The translations under genes and the position numbers were made by a program. 12,593 nucleotides of DNA from JBOGTC01 sp050692055 (GTDB lineage: Bacteria; Chloroflexota; Limnocylindria; QHBO01): contig JBOGTC010000158.1 of the NCBI GenBank assembly GCA_050692055.1, positions 1 through 12,593 of the forward strand, read 5' to 3'. The notes beneath the pieces are model-generated. The model was not told the origin of the DNA. It worked only from the letters and a program-made list of their open reading frames with translations, and made no database searches. Positions 5,776-12,479 of this stretch are shown here, in pieces (positions within the stretch are counted from its first letter, which is position 1; the number at the start of each line of letters is the position of its first letter).

Positions 5776-6153
5776 TCAGCCCGCGAGCACCGGAACGCCG
5801 TAGCGCGCGATACGAGGATCCCGGGTGAGGATCGTCAGTCCCTCGACGCTCGCCTGGGCCACGAGCATCCGGTCGAAGGGATCGTCGTGGTGGCGTGGCA
5901 GGCCGGCGGCGGTGGCCGCATGCTCGAGCGTGATGGAGAGTGGATCGACGTGGCTCATCGCAACCGCACCCACCAGATCCTCGGGGGCATCGAGCATGCC
6001 CAGTGCGCGCTTGATGCCGATCTCCCATACCGTGGCGGCGCTGACCCCAACCCAGTTCTCACCATCGGCGATCGCGTCGCGCGCCGATCGCAAGAGCGTG
6101 GGGTCATCGGCCAGCCACCACAGCAGGACGTGAGCGTCGAGCAGCAGCCTCAC
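5776..6153 (-). CDS. vapC: VapC family PIN-domain toxin
   Basis: This 125-residue PIN-domain ribonuclease is the toxin of a type II pair; such proteins cleave tRNA or rRNA with Mg2+ or Mn2+. The acidic residues are all in place: D6 in LLLDAHVLLWWL, E44 in TVWEIGIK, and D91/D94 in HHDDPFDRMLVAQA, followed by the ILTRD strand. The start is GTG at 6153-6151, which overlaps the antitoxin stop by four bases (GTGA); the frame stays open far upstream, but that part lies over the antitoxin gene. The DAHxLLWWL and HxDPFDRxL wording is that of the VapC subgroup usually paired with Phd-type antitoxins. The toxin looks intact. Confidence 0.93.
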   Translation of the reverse strand: MRLLLDAHVLLWWLADDPTLLRSARDAIADGENWVGVSAATVWEIGIKRALGMLDAPEDLVGAVAMSHVDPLSITLEHAATAAGLPRHHDDPFDRMLVAQASVEGLTILTRDPRIARYGVPVLAG

Positions 6154-6386
6154 TCCGCGTCGCCTCGGAATGCGGCTGCAATCTCCGGCGGGAGCTCCTC
6201 GAAGTCGGGATGGATCCGCACCTGTCCTCTCCAGGCACCAGGCTTGCGGCGCACGGTCCCATGGCGCAGGCCAACAAGCCGGGCCACGGGCCGCCCCGCA
6301 CGGGCGATGACGATCTCCTCGCCCTTGGCGGCTCGTTCGACAAGCCGTGACAGCTGCGTCTTCGCCTCGTGAATGTTCACCTGCAT
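6150..6386 (-). CDS. Phd/YefM family antitoxin
   Basis: This 78-residue antitoxin sits directly before vapC with a 4-bp overlap. The N-terminal half is a textbook Phd/YefM DNA-binding and dimerisation domain: VNIHEAKTQLSRLVERAAKGEEIVIARAGRPVARLV (residues 3-38). The C-terminal tail, HPDFEELPPEIAAAFRGDAE, is acidic and would wrap around the toxin. The ATG at 6386 has no Shine-Dalgarno sequence, but a TAGACT box ends 6 nt before it, so the mRNA is probably leaderless. The start codon touches a 13-bp palindrome expected to be the operator for autoregulation. Confidence 0.93.
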   Translation of the reverse strand: MQVNIHEAKTQLSRLVERAAKGEEIVIARAGRPVARLVGLRHGTVRRKPGAWRGQVRIHPDFEELPPEIAAAFRGDAE

Positions 6387-6404
6387 AGACTAAGTCTAGT
6401 CTAG
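6386..6404. promoter_or_regulatory. Operator and -10 region of the phd-vapC operon
   Basis: TAGACTAAGTCTA (6386-6398) is a perfect 13-bp palindrome, and CTAGTCTAG (6396-6404) is a second overlapping one. On the minus strand this supplies a TAGACT -10 box (6398-6393) 6 nt before the ATG of the antitoxin. Overlap of palindrome and -10 is the classic layout for autorepression by a Phd-type antitoxin. No strong -35 is visible. Confidence 0.6.
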
Positions 6405-6453
6405 TTGGCGGACCGATGCTTGGTCGGTTGCGCGATGCTGTACAACCGTGGCC

Positions 6454-7140
6454 ATGCCAACAATGATCCCGGTCTATCTCGAGGGCGGCGGGCAGCGCAC
6501 GTTCGCCAGCGCCATTGACTGGCCGGGCTGGAGCCGCGCGGGCCGCGGCGAGGCAGAGGCGCTCGACGCGCTCGTCGCCTACGGCCCACGCTATGCCGAC
6601 GTGATCCGCCGCACGTCGCTCGAGCTCACACCGCCCGCCGACGCCTCGGCCCTCGAGGTCGTCGAGCGGCTGAACGGGGGATCCGCGACGGACTTCGGAG
6701 TGCCCAGCCTGCCGTGCGCGCGCGACGCGGAACCGATGGACCACGCCGAGCGGGAGCGCCAGATCGTCGTGCTCGAGGCCAGCTGGGCAGCCTTCGACGA
6801 TGCCGGCACGGCGGCCAGCTCATTGGTGCTCAGGAAGGGTCCACGAGGTGGCGGGCGCGACCTCGACAAGATCCGGCTGCACGTGCTCCAGGCGGAACTG
6901 TCGTATCTCACGAAGCTCGGCAGTCAACGACCGAAGGCGGTGATGGAGGACATCGCGACGCAGATGAGCCAAGTTCGGGTGGCAATGCTCGACGTGCTCC
7001 GCGCCCGTGCCCGCGGGGAGCCCGTGGCGGACCCGAACCGTGTCGCCACGCCGTGGACGCCGCGCTACTTCGTGCGTCGCGCCGCCTGGCATGTCCTGGA
7101 CCACGCCTGGGAGATCGAGGACCGCGCGGAGCCCGCGTGA
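6454..7140 (+). CDS. Putative DinB-like protein of unknown function
   Basis: This 228-residue protein was not recognised as a characterised enzyme. The N-terminal part (IPVYLEGGGQRTFASAIDWPGWSRAGRGEAEALDAL, about residues 5-40) resembles the HicB-like fold pattern (A-x-D-x-P-G plus G-x-x-x-EAL). The C-terminal end RRAAWHVLDHAWEIEDR (about 207-223) resembles the last helix of DinB/DUF664 proteins, which carry metal-binding His residues there. DinB-fold proteins often act as thiol-dependent transferases or isomerases; nothing here fixes a substrate. The ATG at 6454 is preferred over the GTG at 6448: a weak TACAAC hexamer stands 7 nt before it, as in the other leaderless-type starts here. It diverges from phd-vapC and converges on the catabolic operon with a 14-bp gap that holds only a weak hairpin. 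Confidence 0.7.
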   Translation: MPTMIPVYLEGGGQRTFASAIDWPGWSRAGRGEAEALDALVAYGPRYADVIRRTSLELTPPADASALEVVERLNGGSATDFGVPSLPCARDAEPMDHAERERQIVVLEASWAAFDDAGTAASSLVLRKGPRGGGRDLDKIRLHVLQAELSYLTKLGSQRPKAVMEDIATQMSQVRVAMLDVLRARARGEPVADPNRVATPWTPRYFVRRAAWHVLDHAWEIEDRAEPA

Positions 7141-7154
7141 CCGCGCCGAGCCTG

Positions 7155-8081
7155 TCACAGGCGCTCGACCTCCGCGATCGCCGACAGCCGCCTGAGCATC
7201 GCCGCATCGATCCGGATCCCGAAGATCTCCCCGATCACCTCGCTCCACCCAAGCACGAAGTAGCGCCAACCGTCCTCCACCGCCGCGAGCCGCGCATGCT
7301 GCGTCGAAGCCTGCTCGAGAAATCGAAGCCTGCCGCGATAGTTGAGCTCCCACGCGATACCACCCGCGGGGAACTGCACCGCGTCCGTCACAGGCGAGCC
7401 CGGACGGTCCTTGCCCATGCCCGTGGCGTTGATGACGAGCGAGCCACCAGGCAGTGCAGCCATGCGGCGGTCGTTCTCCTCCGGGAGTGCATTGCACACG
7501 AGCTCGACGCGATCGGCGACGCCGAGCCGCTCGAAGACCGACCGGCAGGCGTCCAGCCTGCGCGCACTCCGGTTCACGAGCGTCACCTGTCGAGGTCGGT
7601 CGGCCACGGGTCGCTGCACGAGAAGATGGACCGCGATTGCAAGGCCGGCGCCGCCGGCACCCAGACACAGAACCTCGGCGCCTGATGCGAAGTGCCCCGG
7701 AGGCACGAACAATTCGAGCGCTCTTCCGCCGGTGATCACGTCCTTCGCCTGCCCGATGAATCGTCCGTCGCGCTTCGAGATGCAGGACACCTCGCCGAGA
7801 AGGCGCGCATGCTCGTCGAGCTCGTCGAAGAGATCCCTTGCCGCGTCGAGGATGCGGACCTTGTGCGTGGTGACGAGCGCGCCGCGTACGCATGCGTCGT
7901 CGCGAAGGTCGGCGATCACGGCCCGGTAGGCCGCCGCATCGGTGTCGAGCGGCAGGTCGATGGGCTCGAGAACGGTACCGCTGATGCCAAGGGCACTGGC
8001 CCACTGCGGGAACAGGCGGTTGATCGAGCTGCGCGTCGCCGTGACGCCGAGGAAGGCAAGCGTGTCGGCAGTGCGCGTCAC
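7155..8081 (-). CDS. Shikimate-dehydrogenase-like NAD(P)-dependent oxidoreductase, last gene of the catabolic operon
   Basis: This 308-residue protein has the AroE fold: an N-terminal substrate domain and a Rossmann domain. The catalytic pair is present as K74 in ALVTTHKVRIL and D114 in GQAKDVITGG, where true AroE has NVTxPxK and NTDxxG. The nucleotide site is CLGAGGAGLAIAVHL (139-153), followed by VNRSARRLD and INATGMG. The substrate-binding Ser pair (SxS) is only partly kept as SSIN at 18-21. With an atypical substrate site and a place in a sugar-acid operon, it more likely oxidises or reduces another polyol acid, or works on quinate/shikimate as a carbon source, than serves aromatic biosynthesis. 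The GTG at 8081 overlaps the preceding stop by four bases (GTGA). Confidence 0.8.
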   Translation of the reverse strand: MTRTADTLAFLGVTATRSSINRLFPQWASALGISGTVLEPIDLPLDTDAAAYRAVIADLRDDACVRGALVTTHKVRILDAARDLFDELDEHARLLGEVSCISKRDGRFIGQAKDVITGGRALELFVPPGHFASGAEVLCLGAGGAGLAIAVHLLVQRPVADRPRQVTLVNRSARRLDACRSVFERLGVADRVELVCNALPEENDRRMAALPGGSLVINATGMGKDRPGSPVTDAVQFPAGGIAWELNYRGRLRFLEQASTQHARLAAVEDGWRYFVLGWSEVIGEIFGIRIDAAMLRRLSAIAEVERL

Positions 8082-9028
8082 GATGATGCCCCAAGGAGGA
8101 CTGGATGCTCCGGGGCTTCGCCATGCACGAGCACGCGCACGCACTCACGCGCGGCACCCATCCCCATCCGGTCGACGGCCTGAACGCTCTGCCCTCCGAT
8201 GTGCGGCGTGAGAATGACATTCGGCGCGTCGAGGAGCGGGCTCCGACCACGGTCCTCCGTGCTGAGAACGTCGGTCGCCAGCGCCCCGAGCCGGCCCGTG
8301 CGCAGCAGCTCCGCCGCGGCGGCCTCGTCGACGAGCACGGCGCGCGCCATGTTGAGGAGGATGGCGCCCGGCCTCATGGCCGTGAGCAGCGTGCCGTCGA
8401 TGAGGGGCCTGGACGTCGCGGGGGCGTGGAGGGTGACGATGTCGCTCATCCGGACCAGCTCCGCGAGTGAAACGAGGGGGATGTCGACGGCGGCGGCAAA
8501 TGGGTCGTGCGCCACCACACGCGACCCGAATCCGCTGAGACGCCGGTGGACGGCGCGACCGATTTGCCCGTAGCCGACGATGCCGACCGTGCACTCGCCG
8601 AGTTCTCGTCCCACCATGCCGGACCAATCGCCGGCCCGCACTGCTCGGTCACCCTCGACGATACCGCGGAGGGCGGCGAGTGCGACGCCGATGGTCAGAT
8701 CGGCGACGGCCTCGGTGTTGGCGCCGGGAGTGTTGGTGACAGCCACGCCTCGGCGCCGGGCGGCGTCGAGGTCGATGCTGTCGACGCCGACCCCGTAGCG
8801 GGCCACGATCCTGAGCATCGGCGCTGCCTCCAGATGCACCGCGCCGATGGGAGCGGTGCCTGCGATCCAGCCCTCGGCCCGGGCGAGGTGAGGCAGGAGC
8901 ATGACCAGCTCATGGCCGGGATCGCCGCGGACGACGCTCAGCCCGGCGGCGCGAAGCAGAGCCTCTGGATCCTCGTCACCAGCGCCGAACGACCGCGTCG
9001 TGACGAGAACCGTCCGGTTCTCAACCAC
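8078..9028 (-). CDS. D-isomer-specific 2-hydroxyacid dehydrogenase (phosphoglycerate dehydrogenase-like)
   Basis: This 316-residue NAD(P)-dependent dehydrogenase interconverts a 2-hydroxyacid and a 2-oxoacid. Motifs in order are RYGVGVDSIDLDAARRRG near residues 77-94, VGIVGYGQIGRAVHRRL (dinucleotide site) with the acidic residue in AHDPF, and LLNMARAVLVDEAAAAELL with the catalytic Arg. DVLSTEDRG carries the Glu, and TPHIGGQS the catalytic His. There is no ACT or other regulatory domain, so it is a catabolic-size enzyme rather than a long SerA. The GTG at 9028 is preceded by GAGGTG at a good distance and overlaps the upstream stop by 8 bp; the GTGA at its own end couples it to the AroE-like gene. 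The likely role is handling a glyoxylate, hydroxypyruvate or sugar-acid intermediate; the substrate is not determinable. Confidence 0.9.
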   Translation of the reverse strand: MVENRTVLVTTRSFGAGDEDPEALLRAAGLSVVRGDPGHELVMLLPHLARAEGWIAGTAPIGAVHLEAAPMLRIVARYGVGVDSIDLDAARRRGVAVTNTPGANTEAVADLTIGVALAALRGIVEGDRAVRAGDWSGMVGRELGECTVGIVGYGQIGRAVHRRLSGFGSRVVAHDPFAAAVDIPLVSLAELVRMSDIVTLHAPATSRPLIDGTLLTAMRPGAILLNMARAVLVDEAAAAELLRTGRLGALATDVLSTEDRGRSPLLDAPNVILTPHIGGQSVQAVDRMGMGAARECVRVLVHGEAPEHPVLLGASS

Positions 9029-10511
9029 GCGGCACCTCGTCGATGACGGCACGAAGTGCCGCGGCGCGGCGAGCGAGCTCTCGAGCGTCGCCGGAAGCCA
9101 CGGCGTCCGGCGGGCACAGTGGGCCTCCAACGTTCACCGCCACGGCCCCGGCCTCGAGATACGCTGCGACGTTCGTGGCGTCGACGCCGCCCGACGGCAT
9201 GAGCGGCACCTCGGGCATGGGTGCCGCCACGGCGCGTACGTAGGCGGGACCGCCGAGCGAAGCAGGAAAGAGCTTCACCGGGCCATTCGTAAGCCGAAAT
9301 GCGGCGAGGAGCTCGGACGGCGTCTGACCGGCGAGGATGACCGTGACGGCGGCACCCGCAGATGCCACCTCCGGCACCGAGGCCGGGCAGACGAGGAACT
9401 GCGCGCCGGCCTCGATCGCCAGGCGCGCCGATCCAGCGTCAAGGACCGACCCTGCGCCAACGACGACGTCTCCGACCGCTCGTGCCTGCTCGATTGCCTC
9501 GAGTGCGTTCTCCCCGGTCAGCGTGAACTCGACGAGACCGACACCGCCCTGCGCGAGAGCGCTCGCGATGACGCGACCATCAGCGTAGCGAGGGGCGCGA
9601 ACGACGGCGACGATCCGGTCGGTCTGCAGCCTCTCGCCGAACGGGGTCGACCAAACGTCCGCAACGGTGGCCGACCCGCGGTGGTCGACCCATGGCTTCG
9701 AACGATCTGCCGCGGGCAGCGGAACCACGGTCGGCTGGAATGCATGCGTGGCTTCGGCAGGGATCATCTCCACCTCGAAGCGCGTTCGATCGGCCCGATG
9801 CCACGCCTCGAACCATTCGAGCGGTGCCCCGTCGCCCGTTCGCCCGGCACTTCGCAGGAGCAGGAGTGGCGTGCCCTCGGCGACCTCCAGGTGGTGGGCG
9901 ACCTCCCCCTCGGCGGGCACGGCCTCGACGGTCCGCTCGCCGGACTGGACTCGCAGGCCATACGCGCTCCGAAGGTGCGCGTAGAGTGATCGATCGGTGA
10001 GGTCGAGGGTCTCGAGCCCCGGGCACCGCTCCCGCGGGAGATAGGTAACGACGTATGCGAGCACGCGGCCAGCGACCGAGCGCACACGGTCGATGCGGAT
10101 GGCATGGGTGACGCCCAGGAACTCCCCGACCTCCAGCGGTACCTCCGTGACCTCCTGGCGCAGGACCCGGGTGCCGACCTCGAGCCCCATGCGTGTTACG
10201 TCGTCGTAGAAGCCGCCGGCGCGCTGCACGAAGCGCTCGGAGAGCTTCTTTTCGGCGACGAAGCTGCCGCGACCGCGCACGGTGCGGATGAAGCCAGCGT
10301 GCGCGAGGTTGCGGAGCGTCTGGCGCGTCACGCTGCGCGACACGTCGTATGTGGCGGAGATCTCATTCTCGGACGGGAGGAGGTCGCCGGGTCGATACAG
10401 CCCGTCGTCGATCTCGGCGCGAATGATCTGCTCGAGCTGATGATAGAGCGGCGTGGCCGCGGTGCGGTCGATCCGCCGCAGTCGCCCGGTCGATCGTGCC
10501 TGATCAGCCAT
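9021..10511 (-). CDS. GntR/HutC-type regulator fused to a KDPG-type aldolase
   Basis: One uninterrupted 496-residue frame. Residues 20-87 are a GntR winged helix-turn-helix (TPLYHQLEQIIRAEIDDG, PGDLLPSENEISATYDVSR, VRGRGSFV). About 95-250 is a UTRA effector domain (DDVTRMG, IDRVRSVAGRVLAYVVTYLPRE, YGLRVQSGERTVEAVPA, EGTPLLLLRSAG, LEWFEAWHRADRTRFEVEM). After a roughly 40-residue linker, 290-490 is a KDPG/KDPGal aldolase TIM barrel: E328 in LVEFTL, GAGSVL (352-357), QTPSE (396-400), the Schiff-base lysine K413 in VKLFPA, MPSGGV (438-443) and GG462-463. Such aldolases split 2-keto-3-deoxy-6-phospho sugar acids into pyruvate and glyceraldehyde-3-phosphate. The ATG at 10511 follows GAGG and overlaps the cupin stop by 8 bp (ATGGCTGA). 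An ATG at 9767, behind GAGGTGGAG, could also make the aldolase alone. Confidence 0.88.
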   Translation of the reverse strand: MADQARSTGRLRRIDRTAATPLYHQLEQIIRAEIDDGLYRPGDLLPSENEISATYDVSRSVTRQTLRNLAHAGFIRTVRGRGSFVAEKKLSERFVQRAGGFYDDVTRMGLEVGTRVLRQEVTEVPLEVGEFLGVTHAIRIDRVRSVAGRVLAYVVTYLPRERCPGLETLDLTDRSLYAHLRSAYGLRVQSGERTVEAVPAEGEVAHHLEVAEGTPLLLLRSAGRTGDGAPLEWFEAWHRADRTRFEVEMIPAEATHAFQPTVVPLPAADRSKPWVDHRGSATVADVWSTPFGERLQTDRIVAVVRAPRYADGRVIASALAQGGVGLVEFTLTGENALEAIEQARAVGDVVVGAGSVLDAGSARLAIEAGAQFLVCPASVPEVASAGAAVTVILAGQTPSELLAAFRLTNGPVKLFPASLGGPAYVRAVAAPMPEVPLMPSGGVDATNVAAYLEAGAVAVNVGGPLCPPDAVASGDARELARRAAALRAVIDEVPRG

Positions 10512-10923
10512 CCGCGTCAACCTCGCTCCGAACAGCCGTGTCGGGCGTCTCGCCATAGGGAACGATCGCCACCGCCAGGAGCGTGTCCTCCTCGATGTCG
10601 TGCCAGTCATGCAACGTGCCGGGGTGGAAGACGTAGGTCTCGGGACCTGCATACGCAAGCGCGCGCCCGGAGGGAAGCCCAAGCTTGCCGCGCCCGCGGA
10701 CGATGTGACAGAAGGCGAGCTTGGGACTGGAATGCATGACGTAGCCGCCGCCGGCGGCGATCTCCACCAGCTGAAGCTCGACCTCGCCCCGATCCTCGAT
10801 GCGGTGGACGCGCACGCCGCGGAGCGGCCGCCCGTCGAGGTCGGGCACCGGATCCAGCTCCGGTGCCTCACGCACGTCGGCGCTGACCTCGCCGCCATCG
10901 ATGCCGAAAACCGTGACTCGCAT
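10504..10923 (-). CDS. Small single-domain cupin protein
   Basis: This 139-residue protein has a cupin beta-barrel. Barrel motif 1 is GGGYVMHSSPKLAFCHIVRGRGKL (58-81), where the usual second His and Glu are replaced. Motif 2 is YVFHPGTLHDWHDI (97-110), with PG-x-x-H and extra His residues that could bind a metal. Cupins in carbohydrate operons act as sugar or uronate isomerases, epimerases or lactone-handling enzymes, and some only bind ligand; the sequence does not choose between them. It starts 5 nt after the kinase stop (GGAG 10 nt upstream of the ATG) and overlaps the regulator-aldolase fusion by 8 bp, so it is made from the same mRNA. Confidence 0.8.
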   Translation of the reverse strand: MRVTVFGIDGGEVSADVREAPELDPVPDLDGRPLRGVRVHRIEDRGEVELQLVEIAAGGGYVMHSSPKLAFCHIVRGRGKLGLPSGRALAYAGPETYVFHPGTLHDWHDIEEDTLLAVAIVPYGETPDTAVRSEVDADG

Positions 10924-10928
10924 GACGT

Positions 10929-12470
10929 TCAGCTCCGTTCGTCAGCCGATGCGCCGTGCGGCGCATCTGTCATCGCGCGGAAGACCGGCGGGAGCGCCTC
11001 GCCCAGTGTCCGGTAGGCGCCGCCGAGCAGTTCATAGGTCGCGTGGCGTTCCGCATCAGGCCGAACGGCGTTGCCGGCAATCTGCCACGAATCGGCCGCG
11101 GAGGCCACGTCGCGCACATGCCCGGTCGCGGCGGCGGCGATCACCGCGTCGCCCAGGACGCCGCACTCCTGCGTCACCACCGGGATCCAGTCGATGCCCA
11201 GCACGTCCGCCTTGATCTGGTTCCATAACGCACTTGCCGCACCCCCACCGATCGCCCGCGTTTCGGTGAGGTCGCCGCTGCCACCGCGAGCCGCCAGCCG
11301 TGCCCACTCGGCGTACTCGAAGGCGATCCCCTCGAGCAGCGACCGGAAGAGATGGCCGCGGGTATGTCTCGATGTGAGGCCCACCCAGCTGCCTCGAGCA
11401 TGAGGCCGCGGTGGCAGCACCTGCCCCTGAAAGTGCGGGAACCAGAGCAGGCCCTCGCTCCCAGGAGGGACGCTCGCGGCCAGCGCATCCAGGGTGGCGT
11501 AGGCGTCCGGCGCCGAGGCGAGGTCCGACGCGATCTCGTCGCGAAACCAGCGCAGGGCGAGCCCGCCGCCGTTGACGAACGCGAGGTTGACGAAGGTGCC
11601 CGGCGCCACACCACGCGTGGCCATCAACGTCCGCGCCGTGGTATCGGGGCGGAAGCCGTCGACGCAGATTGCGAGCACGCTGGCCGTTCCGGCCGCGTCG
11701 AAGGCCTGCCCGGGGCGGACGACCGCCGCCCCCAGCGCCGAGGCCGCCGTATCTCCGGCGCCGGCCGCGATCGGCGTGCCGCGCGGCAGGCCGCTCGCGG
11801 AACTCGCCTCGGCGGTCACCTCACCGATGACGTCGACCGGTTCGACGAGACGGGGCAACCGCGCCGGATCGACCTCGAAGAGCGCGATCAGCTCATCTGA
11901 CCACCGACCGCTGGCAGTATCAGCGAGGTTGGTGAAGTGGAGGTACGTCCGATCCATGAAGGCGTCGGCGACCTGGAGGCCGGCCAGACGCGCGGCCACG
12001 AATGAGCCGATCGGAACGAAGCGCTGGATCTGTGCATACGCGTCAGGACGCTCGTGCCGCCACCACAGCATCTTCGGACCGTGCGAGTAGGTCGGCGGGC
12101 AGCCGGACAGCTCCACAACTCGGCCTGCCCACTCCGCCATTCGGTCGATGTACGGCTCGCAGCGGGTATCCAGCCAGGAGTCGTAGTGCGTGACGGGCTC
12201 GAAGCCGGCGCCGATCGTCCCGATGCCAGACATCTGGCCACTGAACGCGATGCCGGCGATCTCCCCGCGCTCCCCCGACTCATCCAGCGCGCGGCGGATC
12301 ACCCGGTGGGCAGACGCCTCGATCTCAAGCGGATCCTGCTCGACCCAACCGGCTCGCGGTCGATGCAGAGGAACCTCCTCGAGCGCCGCACCCAGGATCG
12401 TTCCGTCATCCCCGACCACCGCGGCCTTACTCCCCATCGTTCCGAGGTCGCATCCGACGAAGACTGGCAT
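10929..12470 (-). CDS. FGGY family carbohydrate kinase (xylulokinase-like)
   Basis: This 513-residue ATP-dependent sugar kinase has the usual length of the family. The N-terminal phosphate loop reads FVGCDLGTMGSKAAVVGDDG (4-23), followed by FSGQMSG (76-82) and the substrate segment HYDSWLDTR (95-103). The catalytic base is D240 in GAGDTAASALG, with the adenosine motif GTAS at 261-264 and AIGGGAAS further on. It phosphorylates a ketose, polyol or related sugar before cleavage; FGGY kinases range from xylulose and glycerol to erythritol, so the substrate stays open. The ATG at 12470 has GAGGTG 5 nt upstream, overlapping the stop of the preceding gene; the spacing on both sides (9 nt and 5 nt) places it inside the operon. 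Confidence 0.92.
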   Translation of the reverse strand: MPVFVGCDLGTMGSKAAVVGDDGTILGAALEEVPLHRPRAGWVEQDPLEIEASAHRVIRRALDESGERGEIAGIAFSGQMSGIGTIGAGFEPVTHYDSWLDTRCEPYIDRMAEWAGRVVELSGCPPTYSHGPKMLWWRHERPDAYAQIQRFVPIGSFVAARLAGLQVADAFMDRTYLHFTNLADTASGRWSDELIALFEVDPARLPRLVEPVDVIGEVTAEASSASGLPRGTPIAAGAGDTAASALGAAVVRPGQAFDAAGTASVLAICVDGFRPDTTARTLMATRGVAPGTFVNLAFVNGGGLALRWFRDEIASDLASAPDAYATLDALAASVPPGSEGLLWFPHFQGQVLPPRPHARGSWVGLTSRHTRGHLFRSLLEGIAFEYAEWARLAARGGSGDLTETRAIGGGAASALWNQIKADVLGIDWIPVVTQECGVLGDAVIAAAATGHVRDVASAADSWQIAGNAVRPDAERHATYELLGGAYRTLGEALPPVFRAMTDAPHGASADERS

Positions 12471-12479
12471 GGCTGCACC

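Noticed and set aside
6154..6744. Long upstream extension of the vapC frame
   Set aside because: It overlaps the phd antitoxin and the divergent gene; the VapC domain begins exactly at the GTG at 6153.
7147..7166. Hairpin between convergent genes (GAGCCTG and CAGGCGCTC)
   Set aside because: The stem is short with a bulge and no T-run on either strand, so it is too weak to call a terminator.
8082..8250. Upstream extension (to 8144) of the AroE-like frame, and a second long open frame reaching 8250
   Set aside because: Both are embedded in the 2-hydroxyacid dehydrogenase gene; the GTGA junction at 8078-8081 gives a better start and normal length.
427..10511. Identical ATGGCTGA overlap at 427-434 and 10504-10511
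   Set aside because: The two 8-bp overlaps encode the same Met-Ala start by chance; nothing else links the two sites.
10512..10898. Upstream extension of the regulator-aldolase frame
   Set aside because: It lies over the cupin gene in another frame and has low-complexity composition; GntR domains begin near the ATG at 10511.
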